Positions 22,782-31,607 of a DNA stretch of 47,587 nucleotides are shown in pieces; position 1 is the first letter of the stretch; every line of letters starts with the position of its first letter. The notes below the pieces were generated by a model. It was given only the letters and a program-made list of their open reading frames with translations. It had not been told where the DNA came from and did no database searches. Source of the DNA: Roseovarius sp. UBA6167 (GTDB taxonomy: Bacteria; Pseudomonadota; Alphaproteobacteria; Rhodobacterales; Rhodobacteraceae). The translations under genes were made by a program, and so were the position numbers. The stretch lies in contig DIUD01000070.1 of assembly GCA_002428225.1 (NCBI GenBank), positions 1 through 47,587 of the forward strand, written 5' to 3'.

Positions 22782-23786
22782 TTGGGAACCAGCGCACCGC
22801 CCCCCGCCTCCGACATGACCGCCACGCATCAGGCCGCGGTTGAATTTCCCGACAACAAGCTGTTGATCGACCTGTGCGGCGAGTATGATCGCCACCTTGC
22901 CGAGATCGAGCGGGTTCTTGCCGTGCAGATCGTGCGGCGGGGCAATCAACTGGTCATCATGGGCGAAGAGGACGCGGTGCAAGCGGCGATGGTGGTGCTC
23001 GATGCGCTCTATGCGCGGCTTGAGACCGGCAAGGGGGTGGAGCACGGCGACGTGGACCGCGAATTGCGCATGGGTGGCGGCGAGGACGCGGGCGGGCTCG
23101 ACGGTGATCAACTCGAGTTGTTCAAGGGCGGCGCGGTCGAGATCAAGACCCGCAAGAAGCTGGTGGAGCCGCGCACCGACGCGCAGAAAGCCTACGTCAA
23201 GGCGCTGTTTGCGCATGAGCTGGCATTCGGCATCGGGCCTGCGGGCACAGGCAAGACCTATCTGGCGGTGGCGGTGGGCGTGCATATGTTCATCGAGGGC
23301 CATGTGGACCGGATCATCCTGTCGCGCCCCGCCGTCGAGGCCGGCGAGAAGCTGGGCTATCTGCCCGGCGACATGAAGGAAAAGGTCGATCCCTACATGC
23401 AGCCGCTTTATGACGCGCTGAACGATTTTCTGCCCGGCAAGCAGGTGCAGAAGCTCATCGAGGAAAAGCATATCGAGATCGCGCCGCTTGCCTTCATGCG
23501 GGGCCGCACGCTCAGCAATGCCTTTGTCGTGCTGGATGAGGCGCAGAACGCCACCTCGATGCAGATGAAGATGTTCCTGACCCGACTGGGCGAGGGAAGC
23601 CGCATGGTCGTCACCGGCGACCGCACGCAGATCGACCTGCCGCGCGGGGTGCCCTCGGGGCTGGCGGATGCCGAGCGACTCCTGACCACGATCCCGCAGA
23701 TCAGCTTCAACTATTTCACCGCCCGCGATGTCGTGCGTCACCCGCTCGTGGCGGCAATTATCGAGGCCTATGAGGCGGATGGCTAG
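22782..23786 (+). CDS. phoH: PhoH-like ATPase (YbeZ)
   Basis: The 334-aa P-loop ATPase belongs to the PhoH/YbeZ group, which acts with YbeY in rRNA maturation and ribosome quality control. The N-terminal KH-like region (about 20-110) leads to Walker A GIGPAGTGKTYLA (about 150). Conserved RPAVEAGEKLGYLPGD, the Walker B VVLDEAQNAT and TGDRTQIDLPRG follow. The TTG at 22782 is preferred as start because GGGAG lies six bases upstream; the ATG at 22815 lacks such a site. ybeY follows after three bases, the usual pairing, so phoH-ybeY-corC-lnt form one operon. Confidence 0.93.
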   Translation: MGTSAPPPASDMTATHQAAVEFPDNKLLIDLCGEYDRHLAEIERVLAVQIVRRGNQLVIMGEEDAVQAAMVVLDALYARLETGKGVEHGDVDRELRMGGGEDAGGLDGDQLELFKGGAVEIKTRKKLVEPRTDAQKAYVKALFAHELAFGIGPAGTGKTYLAVAVGVHMFIEGHVDRIILSRPAVEAGEKLGYLPGDMKEKVDPYMQPLYDALNDFLPGKQVQKLIEEKHIEIAPLAFMRGRTLSNAFVVLDEAQNATSMQMKMFLTRLGEGSRMVVTGDRTQIDLPRGVPSGLADAERLLTTIPQISFNYFTARDVVRHPLVAAIIEAYEADG

Positions 23787-23789
23787 GCC

Positions 23790-24278
23790 ATGCCCGTCGA
23801 GGTGATGATCGAGGACGGGCGCTGGCGAGCCGTGGGGATCGAGGCGCTGGCGGATCGCGCGGCGGAGGCGGCGCTTTTGCATCTGGGGCTGGTGCCCGGT
23901 GACTGGGAAATCAGCGTTCTGGCCTGCGACGACGCCCGCATCGCCACGCTCAACGCCGAGTTCCGGGGCAAGCCCGCGCCCACCAATGTGCTCAGTTGGC
24001 CGGCCGCGGATCTTTCGGCCGAGAACGCGGGCGACATGCCCTTGCCGCCGGCACCGGGCGGGGATGGCTTTCTTGGCGATGTTGCAATAACCTATGACAC
24101 CTGCGCGCGCGAGGCGGCGGAGGCGGGCCGCCCGCTGGGCCACCATGTCACGCATCTGACCGTTCACGCGGTGCTGCATCTTCTGGGGTTCGATCATATC
24201 CGTGACCCGGATGCTACGCTGATGGAGGCAACCGAGGTGGCGATACTTGGCAAACTGGGGGTTCGTGACCCATATTAG
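23790..24278 (+). CDS. ybeY: Endoribonuclease YbeY (rRNA maturation factor)
   Basis: The 162-aa zinc metalloprotein carries the family signature HLTVHAVLHLLGFDH with the three zinc-binding histidines (H-x3-H-x5-H). Upstream are LNAEFRGKPAPTNVLSWP and LGDVAITYDTC. YbeY takes part in 16S rRNA 3' end processing and 70S quality control. It is of normal length. It follows phoH by three bases and precedes corC. Confidence 0.95.
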   Translation: MPVEVMIEDGRWRAVGIEALADRAAEAALLHLGLVPGDWEISVLACDDARIATLNAEFRGKPAPTNVLSWPAADLSAENAGDMPLPPAPGGDGFLGDVAITYDTCAREAAEAGRPLGHHVTHLTVHAVLHLLGFDHIRDPDATLMEATEVAILGKLGVRDPY

Positions 24279-24317
24279 CGCAGATGGGGCATGACCCCGC
24301 CACCTGAGAAGAGATGG

Positions 24318-25196
24318 ATGGACGAGAGTAGCGACGGATCTCCGGCTGCGGCGCAGGGCGCGCAGCAGGAGGAAACGGCCGAGAACGAGGAAACGGGCGG
24401 ATTCTTTCGCCGGGTTCTCGGGATCTTCAACCCGCACGATGACAGCGAGGACGGGCAGGGCGCGCTCGGCGGCCCGACGCCGGGCATGGGCAACCTGCAC
24501 AATATGGCGGTCGAGGATGTCGCCATCCCCACCGCCGAGATCGTCGCCGTGCCGGTCGATATCGGAATCGACGATCTGGTGCAGGTGTTCCGCGAGAGCG
24601 GGATGACCCGGCTGCCGGTCTACGAAGGCACGCTCGACACGCCGATCGGCATGATCCACCTCAAGGATTTCGCGCTCAGGCACGGTTTCAACGGCAAGGA
24701 GACGGCGTTTGATCTGCGCAAGATGCTGCGCCCGCTGCTTTTCGTGCCGCCCTCCATGCCGATCGGGGTGCTCTTGCAGAAGATGCAGGCCGAACGGCGC
24801 CACATGGCGCTGGTGATCGACGAATATGGCGGGGTGGACGGGCTTGTGACCATCGAGGATCTGATCGAACAGGTGGTCGGCCAGATCGAGGACGAGCACG
24901 ACACCGACGAGGACGCGCTCTGGACCGAGGAGGCGCCAGGCGTTTATGTGGCGCTTGCGCGCACGCCGCTCGATCAGTTCGAGGCCGAGATCGGGCTGTC
25001 GCTGACCGAGGCGGACGAGGTGGACGAGGAAGAGATCGACACGCTTGGCGGGCTGGTCTTCATGCTTCTGGGGAGGGTGCCGGTGCGCGGCGAGGTGATC
25101 GAGCATCCCGCCGGACCGGTGATCGAGGTTCTGGAGGCCGATCCGCGCCGCATCAAGCGCGTGCGCGTGCGGTTCAGGACCCCGGCGCATGGCTGA
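24318..25196 (+). CDS. corC: CorC/HlyC-family CBS-domain protein
   Basis: The 292-aa cytoplasmic protein has an acidic N-terminus and two CBS domains (about 70-190, with RLPVYEGTLDTPIGMIHLKD and MALVIDEYGGVDGLVTIEDL). A C-terminal CorC_HlyC domain follows (LARTPLDQFEAEIGL, LGGLVFMLLGRVP). The family is linked to Mg/Co efflux and membrane maintenance, though the exact role is unsettled. The ATG at 24318 is preferred; an in-frame ATG at 24291 is possible. The last eight bases overlap the lnt start. Confidence 0.9.
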   Translation: MDESSDGSPAAAQGAQQEETAENEETGGFFRRVLGIFNPHDDSEDGQGALGGPTPGMGNLHNMAVEDVAIPTAEIVAVPVDIGIDDLVQVFRESGMTRLPVYEGTLDTPIGMIHLKDFALRHGFNGKETAFDLRKMLRPLLFVPPSMPIGVLLQKMQAERRHMALVIDEYGGVDGLVTIEDLIEQVVGQIEDEHDTDEDALWTEEAPGVYVALARTPLDQFEAEIGLSLTEADEVDEEEIDTLGGLVFMLLGRVPVRGEVIEHPAGPVIEVLEADPRRIKRVRVRFRTPAHG

Positions 25197-26700
25197 CGCA
25201 GCGCTGGCGCGTCTGGCGGGCTGGTCCTGGCCGGGACGCATGGTGCTTTTCTGGGCGTCGGGCGCGGTGGCGGCGCTCGGGCAGGCGCCGTGGGGGCTAT
25301 GGCCGCTGACGGTCCTGGGACTGGCGGTGACTTACGGGTTTTTCCGGCGGGTGCGGGGCTGGCGCGCGGCGGCGTTCCTCGGCTGGATGGTGGGCACGGG
25401 ACATTTCCTCGTGGCCCTGCACTGGATCACCGAGCCGTTCATGGTCGATGCCGCGCGCCACGGCTGGATGGCGCCGTTCGCGCTTTTGGGGCTGGCGATG
25501 GGGGCGGGGCTCTACTGGGGGGCAGGGCTGGCGCTGGCGCGGGTCATGGGCGGCGGCTGGGCGGCCTTCGTCGCGGGGCTGGGCCTTGCCGAGATCGCGC
25601 GCGGCTGGATTTTCACCGGGTTTCCCTGGGCGCAGGCGGGTCATGCGCTGATCGACACGCCCCTCTTGCACTGGGCGTCCCATGCGGGCGCGCCGGGTCT
25701 GCTCGCGCTCGTTCTCGCGGCGGGGGTGGCGATCTGGCATGTGGTGGCGGGGCCGCGGGGGCGCGGCGCGCTGGCGCTGGCCGCGCTGGCCGCGCTCTGG
25801 CCGCTGGGGGCCGTGCTTGCTCCGGAGGCGGGGGCGGGCGCGGGCGCGCCGGTGGTCCGCCTCGTCCAGCCCAATGCGCCGCAGCACGAGAAATGGGACC
25901 CCGACAGGGCGCAGGCCTTCTTTGACCGTCAGCGCGCCTATACGGCCGCAGGCGCGGTGCCCGATCTGGTGGTCTGGCCGGAAACGGCGGTGCCGGTCTG
26001 GCTCAACCATGCGGGCGAGACGCTGGAGGCGGTGGCGGCTTCGGCACGGGGCGCGCCGGTGGTGCTGGGCATTCAGCGGTTCGAGGGGCGCAGGCTCTTC
26101 AATTCGCTCGCAGTGATCGAGCCGGGCGGCGTGGTGCGCGAGGTCTATGACAAGCACCACCTCGTGCCCTTCGGCGAATTCATGCCGTTCGGGGATTTTC
26201 TCGCCAGTATAGGTATTTACGGCCTCGCCTCGAACGAAGGGCAGGGCTATTCCGCCGGCCCCGGCGCGCGGCTCATCGACCTTGGGCCACTTGGGCGGGC
26301 GCTGCCGCTCATTTGCTACGAAAGCGTGTTCGCGCGCGATCTGCGGGCGGCACCGGGGCGGGCGGATGTGATCCTGCTCATCACCAACGATGCCTGGTTC
26401 GGGCGGATTTCCGGCCCGTATCAACACCTTGCCCAGGCGCGTCTGCGCAGCGCCGAGATGGGCCTGCCGATGATCCGGGTGGCCAATACCGGCGTGTCGG
26501 CGATGATCGACGCGACCGGCCGGATCACCGAGGCGATCGCGCTGGGCGAGGCCGGCTGGCGCGATGCCGCTCTGCCGCCGCCCCTGCCCGAGACGCTCTA
26601 TGCGCGGCTTGGCGACGGGCCTATGCTGTTGATTTACGGCGCCTTGCTGGCCTTGTCGCTCAGCCGCAACAGGCGGCGCGCAGACGCAGTTAGCGATTGA
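25189..26700 (+). CDS. lnt: Apolipoprotein N-acyltransferase
   Basis: The 503-aa inner-membrane enzyme adds the third acyl chain to lipoproteins. The N-terminal half has about six to seven membrane helices (for example RMVLFWASGAVAALGQAPWG), and the C-terminal nitrilase domain holds the catalytic triad: Glu265 (WPETAVP), Lys322 (YDKHHLVPFGE) and Cys376 (LICYESVF). Length is normal for the family. It overlaps corC by eight bases and is followed by the metK riboswitch. A Gly/Ala-rich stretch near 210-220 is unusually GC-rich. Confidence 0.96.
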   Translation: MADAALARLAGWSWPGRMVLFWASGAVAALGQAPWGLWPLTVLGLAVTYGFFRRVRGWRAAAFLGWMVGTGHFLVALHWITEPFMVDAARHGWMAPFALLGLAMGAGLYWGAGLALARVMGGGWAAFVAGLGLAEIARGWIFTGFPWAQAGHALIDTPLLHWASHAGAPGLLALVLAAGVAIWHVVAGPRGRGALALAALAALWPLGAVLAPEAGAGAGAPVVRLVQPNAPQHEKWDPDRAQAFFDRQRAYTAAGAVPDLVVWPETAVPVWLNHAGETLEAVAASARGAPVVLGIQRFEGRRLFNSLAVIEPGGVVREVYDKHHLVPFGEFMPFGDFLASIGIYGLASNEGQGYSAGPGARLIDLGPLGRALPLICYESVFARDLRAAPGRADVILLITNDAWFGRISGPYQHLAQARLRSAEMGLPMIRVANTGVSAMIDATGRITEAIALGEAGWRDAALPPPLPETLYARLGDGPMLLIYGALLALSLSRNRRRADAVSD

Positions 26701-26735
26701 CGGGATCGGTGCGCGGGCGTATCGAGCATCAATCC

Positions 26736-26781
26736 CGCCACAACGGCTTCCTGGCGTGGCGGATGTATCCAACGGAGCACT
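26736..26781 (+). promoter_or_regulatory. SAM/SAH riboswitch controlling metK
   Basis: Directly before metK lies a hairpin with stem CGCCAC / GTGGCG and the conserved loop AACGGCTTCCTGGC. The tail AACGGAGCAC follows and contains the ribosome-binding site (GGAG, 26774-26777). This fits the SAM/SAH riboswitch class known from Rhodobacterales metK leaders. The loop CTTCC can pair with GGAG as a pseudoknot, hiding the ribosome site when SAM or SAH is bound. metK starts eight bases after the GGAG. Confidence 0.85.
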
Positions 26782-26784
26782 TTC

Positions 26785-27951
26785 ATGGCGCGACAGAACT
26801 ACCTCTTTACCTCTGAATCCGTATCAGAGGGGCATCCCGACAAGGTGTGTGACCGGATTTCGGATTCCATCCTCGACGCATTCCTGCACGAAGAGGCCAA
26901 TGCCCGGGTTGCGTGCGAGACGTTTGCGACAACGAATTGTGTCGTGGTGGGCGGCGAAGTGGGGCTTTCCGACAGGTCGCGCCTCGCCGATTTCATGGGC
27001 CGGATTGACGGGATCGTGCGCGACTGCGTCCGTGACATAGGTTACGAGCAGGACGAATTTCACTGGAATACCTTGCAGTTGCACAACATGCTTCATCTTC
27101 AGTCGGCGCATATCGCGCAGGGCGTGGATCGAGACGGGGCAGGCGATCAGGGGATCATGTTCGGCTATGCGGTCGATGAGACGCCCGAACTCATGCCCGC
27201 GCCGATTCTTTATGCCCACGCGATCCTAAAGCGGCTGGCCGAGGTCAGAAAATCAGGCATCGAAAAAACCTTGGGCCCCGATGCAAAGTCGCAACTGACG
27301 CTGCGCTACGAGGGTGGCAAGCCGGTCGAGGTGACGCAGCTCGTGCTCTCGACGCAGCACTCGGACGAGGCGCAGACAAGCGACGATATCCGCGCGATCG
27401 TCGAGCCGTATATTCGCGAAGTTCTTCCAAAGCAGTGGCTTACAGAGCAAACCGAATGGCATGTTAATCCCACGGGCACTTTCGTGATCGGCGGTCCGGA
27501 TGGCGATGCCGGGTTGACCGGGCGCAAGATCATTGTCGATACCTATGGCGGCGCGGCCCCGCATGGGGGCGGCGCGTTTTCCGGGAAGGATCCGACAAAG
27601 GTTGACCGCTCGGCGGCTTACGCGGCGCGTTACCTTGCCAAGAACGTGGTCGCCGCGGGCCTGGCGCGCCGCTGCACCTTGCAGGTGAGCTATGCGATCG
27701 GCGTTGCCAAGCCGCTTTCGATCTATGTCGATACCCATGGCACGGGGCAAGTCCCGGAGTCTGTTATCGAAAAGGCGGTGGCCGAGTGCATGGACCTGAC
27801 CCCGCGCGGTATCCGCGAGCATCTGGACCTCAACAAGCCGATCTACGCGCGCACCGCGGCCTATGGCCATTTCGGGCGCGCACCCGAGGCCGATGGCGGG
27901 TTTTCGTGGGAACGGACAGACCTTGTATCGGCGCTAAAAAAGGCTGTTTGA
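26785..27951 (+). CDS. metK: S-adenosylmethionine synthetase
   Basis: The 388-aa enzyme makes SAM from methionine and ATP. Signatures present are FTSESVSEGHPDKVCDRISD at the N-terminus, GDQGIMFGYA, the P-loop-like GGAAPHGGGAFSGKDPTKVD, and YAIGVAKPLS. The start follows a leader in which a SAM/SAH riboswitch covers the ribosome site, so translation falls when SAM/SAH is plentiful. trmB, a SAM-dependent tRNA methyltransferase, follows after 43 bases. Confidence 0.97.
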   Translation: MARQNYLFTSESVSEGHPDKVCDRISDSILDAFLHEEANARVACETFATTNCVVVGGEVGLSDRSRLADFMGRIDGIVRDCVRDIGYEQDEFHWNTLQLHNMLHLQSAHIAQGVDRDGAGDQGIMFGYAVDETPELMPAPILYAHAILKRLAEVRKSGIEKTLGPDAKSQLTLRYEGGKPVEVTQLVLSTQHSDEAQTSDDIRAIVEPYIREVLPKQWLTEQTEWHVNPTGTFVIGGPDGDAGLTGRKIIVDTYGGAAPHGGGAFSGKDPTKVDRSAAYAARYLAKNVVAAGLARRCTLQVSYAIGVAKPLSIYVDTHGTGQVPESVIEKAVAECMDLTPRGIREHLDLNKPIYARTAAYGHFGRAPEADGGFSWERTDLVSALKKAV

Positions 27952-27994
27952 TCAAAGGATTGCCGGACGTTCTTTGTGAAAATTGTTAACACTG

Positions 27995-28708
27995 ATGAGT
28001 GAACGGATACATTCGACAGGTGCGCCCTGGCGCAATTTTCATGGTCGGATCAAGGGCAAAGCCCTGCGCCCGAACCAGAAGGCATGGCTGGAGGAAGATC
28101 TCGGCGCGCTCTCGCCCGGTCCTGTTGACCGGGATGTGAACTCCGGCAGGAAACCGATTGATCTGAAAAGCTATTTCGGAGAGCGCGAGATCTGGCTGGA
28201 GATCGGTTTCGGTGGCGGCGAACATATGGTGCATCAGGCGGTGAGAAACCCGGAGGTGGGGATCATCGGCTGCGAGCCGTATATCAACGGGGTAGCGATG
28301 CTTCTGGGCAAGATCCGGGCGTCAGGCGCACAAAATATTGCGGTTTATCCGGGCGATGCCCGTAACATGATGGATGTCTTGCCCGAGGGCTCGATCTCTC
28401 GCGCCTTTCTGCTCTACCCCGATCCATGGCCGAAAAAGCGCCACCACAAGCGACGCTTCGTCACCCAAGAGCATCTGGGGCCGCTTGCCAGTTGTTTAAG
28501 GAAAGGCGGTATTTTTCGGATGGCGACGGATATTCCGGATTATGTGCGCCAGAGCCTCGAAGAGGTGCCGCGCCACGGGTTTGAATGGCTGGCGGATGGG
28601 CCGTCCGACTGGCGGACGCCATGGACGGACTGGATATCCACACGTTACGAGCAAAAGGCGCTGCGCGAGGGCCGCGTGCCGCATTACCTTACCTTCCGGC
28701 GGGTGTGA
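27995..28708 (+). CDS. trmB: tRNA (guanine-N7-)-methyltransferase TrmB
   Basis: The 237-aa class I SAM methyltransferase makes m7G46 in tRNA. The SAM-binding motif is EIGFGGGEHMVHQA, followed by GCEPYINGVAMLL, and the TrmB signature LYPDPWPKKRHHKRRF contains the catalytic Asp. The C-terminal TRYEQKALREGR block binds SAM and tRNA. The ATG at 27995 is favoured over an upstream extension to 27983, but neither has a strong ribosome site, which suggests coupling to metK. Confidence 0.94.
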   Translation: MSERIHSTGAPWRNFHGRIKGKALRPNQKAWLEEDLGALSPGPVDRDVNSGRKPIDLKSYFGEREIWLEIGFGGGEHMVHQAVRNPEVGIIGCEPYINGVAMLLGKIRASGAQNIAVYPGDARNMMDVLPEGSISRAFLLYPDPWPKKRHHKRRFVTQEHLGPLASCLRKGGIFRMATDIPDYVRQSLEEVPRHGFEWLADGPSDWRTPWTDWISTRYEQKALREGRVPHYLTFRRV

Positions 28709-28762
28709 CACCAGGGCCGCGGGGTGCTTGCCAGCCCTGCCTGCGCGCCTCATATAAGGTGG

Positions 28763-29455
28763 ATGTTGAAGGTCGCGCCCATCCTTTTCGCGCTTTTTTA
28801 TGCGCTTGCCCTGTATCGGCTTTCGGTCTGGCGCACCATGCGCGAGCTTGACGCGCGCTCGAGCGAGTTGGCCGATCCCCGGCTCAAGGCGATGACGGAC
28901 CGGCTTGCGCGCGCGCTCGATCTGCCGCGCGTGCGGGTGCATGTCTATGAGATCGAGCCGGTCAATGGCCTCGCCGCGCCGGACGGGCGTATCTTCATCA
29001 CGCGCGGTTTCTATCGCAAGTTCCAGAGCGGCGAGGTCACCGCCGAGGAGATGGCTTCGGTCATCGCGCACGAGCTTGGCCACGTGGCGCTTGGCCATTC
29101 GCGGCGGCGGATGCTCGACTTTTCGGGCCAGAACGCGCTGCGAACGGCGCTGGCCTTGCTGTTGTCGCGGTTTCTGCCCGGCGTCGGGGTGCTCATCGCC
29201 AACGGGCTGACGATGCTTCTGGCCGCGCGGCTGTCGCGTGGCGATGAATACGAGGCCGACGCCTATGCCGCCGCCTTGCTGACCAAGGCCGGAATTGGCA
29301 CGGGGCCGCAGAAATCGCTGTTCCAGAAGCTCGAGGCGCTGAGCCATGGGGCGGGGGGCGCGACGCCGGCCTGGCTCCTGAGTCATCCCCGGACCGAAGA
29401 GCGCATCGGGCAGATCGAACGGCTCGAGGCGCGCTGGCAGCCGCGCCCGACATGA
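28763..29455 (+). CDS. M48 family zinc metallopeptidase, membrane-anchored
   Basis: The 230-aa protein has an N-terminal membrane anchor (PILFALFYALALYRL) and an M48 peptidase domain. Zinc ligands are His103 and His107 in HELGHVALGH and Glu162 in GDEYEADAYA. The hydrophobic ALALLLSRFLPGVGVLIANG is a second possible membrane segment between them, as in HtpX. It resembles short M48B-like proteases of quality control but lacks the extra HtpX helices. The ATG at 28763 has AAGGTGG upstream. It stands 54 bases after trmB on the same strand. Confidence 0.85.
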   Translation: MLKVAPILFALFYALALYRLSVWRTMRELDARSSELADPRLKAMTDRLARALDLPRVRVHVYEIEPVNGLAAPDGRIFITRGFYRKFQSGEVTAEEMASVIAHELGHVALGHSRRRMLDFSGQNALRTALALLLSRFLPGVGVLIANGLTMLLAARLSRGDEYEADAYAAALLTKAGIGTGPQKSLFQKLEALSHGAGGATPAWLLSHPRTEERIGQIERLEARWQPRPT

Positions 29456-29501
29456 CGCCGCAGTGTCTGTGTATCGGCGGTTTCTTCCGATCGGGACACG
29501 C

Positions 29502-29531
29502 TTGGCAAGATACCCCGTGCCGGGCTAGGTT
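29502..29531 (+). promoter_or_regulatory. Possible promoter of the glutamine-synthetase-like operon
   Basis: TTGGCA (29502-29507) and TAGGTT (29526-29531) are separated by 18 bp, ending 27 bp before the first ligase gene. Match to consensus is moderate. Confidence 0.35.
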
Positions 29532-29558
29532 CTGACGATTCGCTAACAGGTGCCCTCG

Positions 29559-30875
29559 ATGGACTTCACCCAGTTCCAGACGTTCCGCGTTGCCGTCTGC
29601 GACCTCAATGGCCGGATGCGCGGCAAGCGTCTGCCCGTCAGCTTTGCCGACAGGCTTTCGGACGGCTCCGTGCGTATGCCGCTGAGTTCCCTCAATCTCG
29701 ACATTTTCGGGGCCGATATCGAGGGCTCACCGCTCGTGTTCGAGAGCGGCGACATCGACGGGCGGCTTTTCCCCACCGAGCGCAGCGCGGTGCCCTTGCC
29801 CTGGCTCGAGGAGCCGCAGGGGCTTGTGCCGATGGTGATGCATCACGACGACGGCACGCCCTTTGCGGGCGATCCGCGTCATGCGCTGGCCAGCGTGCTT
29901 GCCCGCTATGCCGCCCGTGGCTGGGAGGTGTTCGCCGCCACCGAGCTTGAATTCACGCTTGTCGATCCGTCCGGCAAGTTTCTGAAAACGGTGCGCGATC
30001 CACGATCGGGGCGGCGCATGAAGGCGCCCGGCATCCTCAGCCTCGGGCAGATGGACGCGTTCGACGCCTTTCTCAGCGCGCTCTATTCGGCCGGGGCCGA
30101 GATGGAACTGCCCGTGGAATCGGCCATTTCCGAGGCGGGGGTGGGACAGTTCGAATTGACGCTTCGCCACCAGTCCGCCCTGCGCGCCGCCGACGATACC
30201 TGGCTGTTCAAGAACCTTATCAACGGTATGGCGCGGCTGCACGGGTTCGTTGCCACCTTCATGGCCAAGCCATTTCCCGATGACAGCGGCAACGGGATGC
30301 ACATGCATTTCTCGGTGCTCGACCGCGACGGGCACAACGTCTTTGACGACGGCACGCCGCGCGGCACCGACATCCTGCGATCGGCGGTCGCCGGCTGTCT
30401 TGCCGCCATGCCCGCCTCGACGCTGATTTTCGCGCCTCATTCCAACAGTTACGCACGCCTTGTGCCCGGGGCGCACGCGCCGACCGGGGCGGGCTGGGGC
30501 TATGAGAACCGCACCGTCGCCGTGCGCATCCCCGGCGGTTCCAACGCCGCGCGGCGTATCGAGCATCGCGTCGCGGGCGGGGACATAAACCCCTATCTGA
30601 CCTTCGCGGCCATCCTGGGCGCGGCGATCATCGGCATCGAGGACGCGATGACCCCACCCGAGCCGATCGCCGGTAACGGCTATGAGGCGGACCTGCCGCA
30701 ACTGGCCCCGGATTGGGACACGGCGATCATGCGCCTTGAGAGCGACCCCCTGATGGCGCGAATCTTTTCCCCGGACATCATCACCAATCTGGTGATGACC
30801 AAGCGCCAGGAACTGCGCCACATGTCCAAGATCCCCGCCCGCGACCACTGGAAGACCTATCTCGAAACGGTGTAG
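29559..30875 (+). CDS. Glutamine-synthetase-like gamma-glutamyl ligase (PuuA-type), first copy
   Basis: The 438-aa protein has the glutamine synthetase fold. A beta-grasp N-terminus (CDLNGRMRGKRLPVSF) precedes the catalytic barrel with metal ligands in ATELEFTLVD and PVESAISEAGVGQFELTLRH. HATM-like FMAKPFPDDSGNGMHMHFSV, PGAHAPTGAGWGYENRTVAVR and the RRIEHRVAGGDINPYL block follow. It belongs with the ligases that join glutamate to amines such as putrescine rather than with true GlnA. Clustering with a class I amidotransferase, a second ligase and an FAD oxidase supports polyamine or amine catabolism. The ATG at 29559 is preferred to a GTG at 29550. Confidence 0.85.
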   Translation: MDFTQFQTFRVAVCDLNGRMRGKRLPVSFADRLSDGSVRMPLSSLNLDIFGADIEGSPLVFESGDIDGRLFPTERSAVPLPWLEEPQGLVPMVMHHDDGTPFAGDPRHALASVLARYAARGWEVFAATELEFTLVDPSGKFLKTVRDPRSGRRMKAPGILSLGQMDAFDAFLSALYSAGAEMELPVESAISEAGVGQFELTLRHQSALRAADDTWLFKNLINGMARLHGFVATFMAKPFPDDSGNGMHMHFSVLDRDGHNVFDDGTPRGTDILRSAVAGCLAAMPASTLIFAPHSNSYARLVPGAHAPTGAGWGYENRTVAVRIPGGSNAARRIEHRVAGGDINPYLTFAAILGAAIIGIEDAMTPPEPIAGNGYEADLPQLAPDWDTAIMRLESDPLMARIFSPDIITNLVMTKRQELRHMSKIPARDHWKTYLETV

Positions 30876-30920
30876 GCTCGTGGCAATGCGCCGGCAGGAA
30901 TTCGATCAGCAAGAGGCCCC

Positions 30921-31607
30921 ATGAAAATCGGCATCCTCAAGACCGGGCACGCCCCGGATGTCGTCCTGGGCGAGCTGGGCGATTATGACGCGATGTTCGC
31001 GCGTCTTCTCGCCGGACGCGGGTTCGAGTTCGTGGCCTACGACGTGGTCGATGGAGAGTTTCCCGACGGGCCTCATGCTGCCGACGGCTGGCTTGTCACC
31101 GGCTCGAAACATGGCGTCTATGAGGATCATCCGTGGATTGCGCCGCTCGAGGCGCTTGTCCGCGAGATCCGCGATGCCGGGCGGCCCCTTGTGGGCGTCT
31201 GTTTCGGCCATCAGATCATCGCGCAGGCATTTGGCGGCGAGGTGATCAGGCATCCCGGCGGCTGGCGTGTCGGGTCCACCGAATACGAGATCGACGGCCG
31301 CTCCCTCACCCTTAACGCCTGGCATCAGGATCAGGTCGTGACCGCCCCGCCCGGAGCGGAGATAGCGGGCCGCGCCGAGGGCTGCGAGATTGCCGCGCTG
31401 CGCTACGGTGATCTCATCCTTACCATCCAGCCTCATCCCGAGTTCGGGCGCACGATGATGGACCGGCTGATCGAGTATCGCGCCAACGGCGTCGTGCCCG
31501 ACCCGTTGCGCGATCATGCGCGTGCCTTGCTCGACACCCCCACCGACAGTGCCGCCATGGCCGAGACCATCGCCGCCGTCCTCATGAAAGGCGCAAGCCA
31601 TGGCTGA
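30921..31607 (+). CDS. Class I glutamine amidotransferase-like hydrolase
   Basis: The 228-aa protein has the GATase1 triad Cys94 (GVCFGHQ), His172 and Glu174 (IQPHPEF). It has no partner synthase domain, so it may act alone as a gamma-glutamyl hydrolase. In the Puu pathway PuuD does this on gamma-glutamyl-GABA, but PuuD belongs to a different subgroup (peptidase C26), so equivalence is inference from context. It lies between two ligase genes; its last eight bases overlap the second one, which means tight coupling. Confidence 0.82.
   Translation: MKIGILKTGHAPDVVLGELGDYDAMFARLLAGRGFEFVAYDVVDGEFPDGPHAADGWLVTGSKHGVYEDHPWIAPLEALVREIRDAGRPLVGVCFGHQIIAQAFGGEVIRHPGGWRVGSTEYEIDGRSLTLNAWHQDQVVTAPPGAEIAGRAEGCEIAALRYGDLILTIQPHPEFGRTMMDRLIEYRANGVVPDPLRDHARALLDTPTDSAAMAETIAAVLMKGASHG

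Noticed and set aside
22638..25241. 867-codon frame opposite phoH-ybeY-corC
   Set aside because: It is entirely antisense to three recognised core genes and has no recognisable motif.
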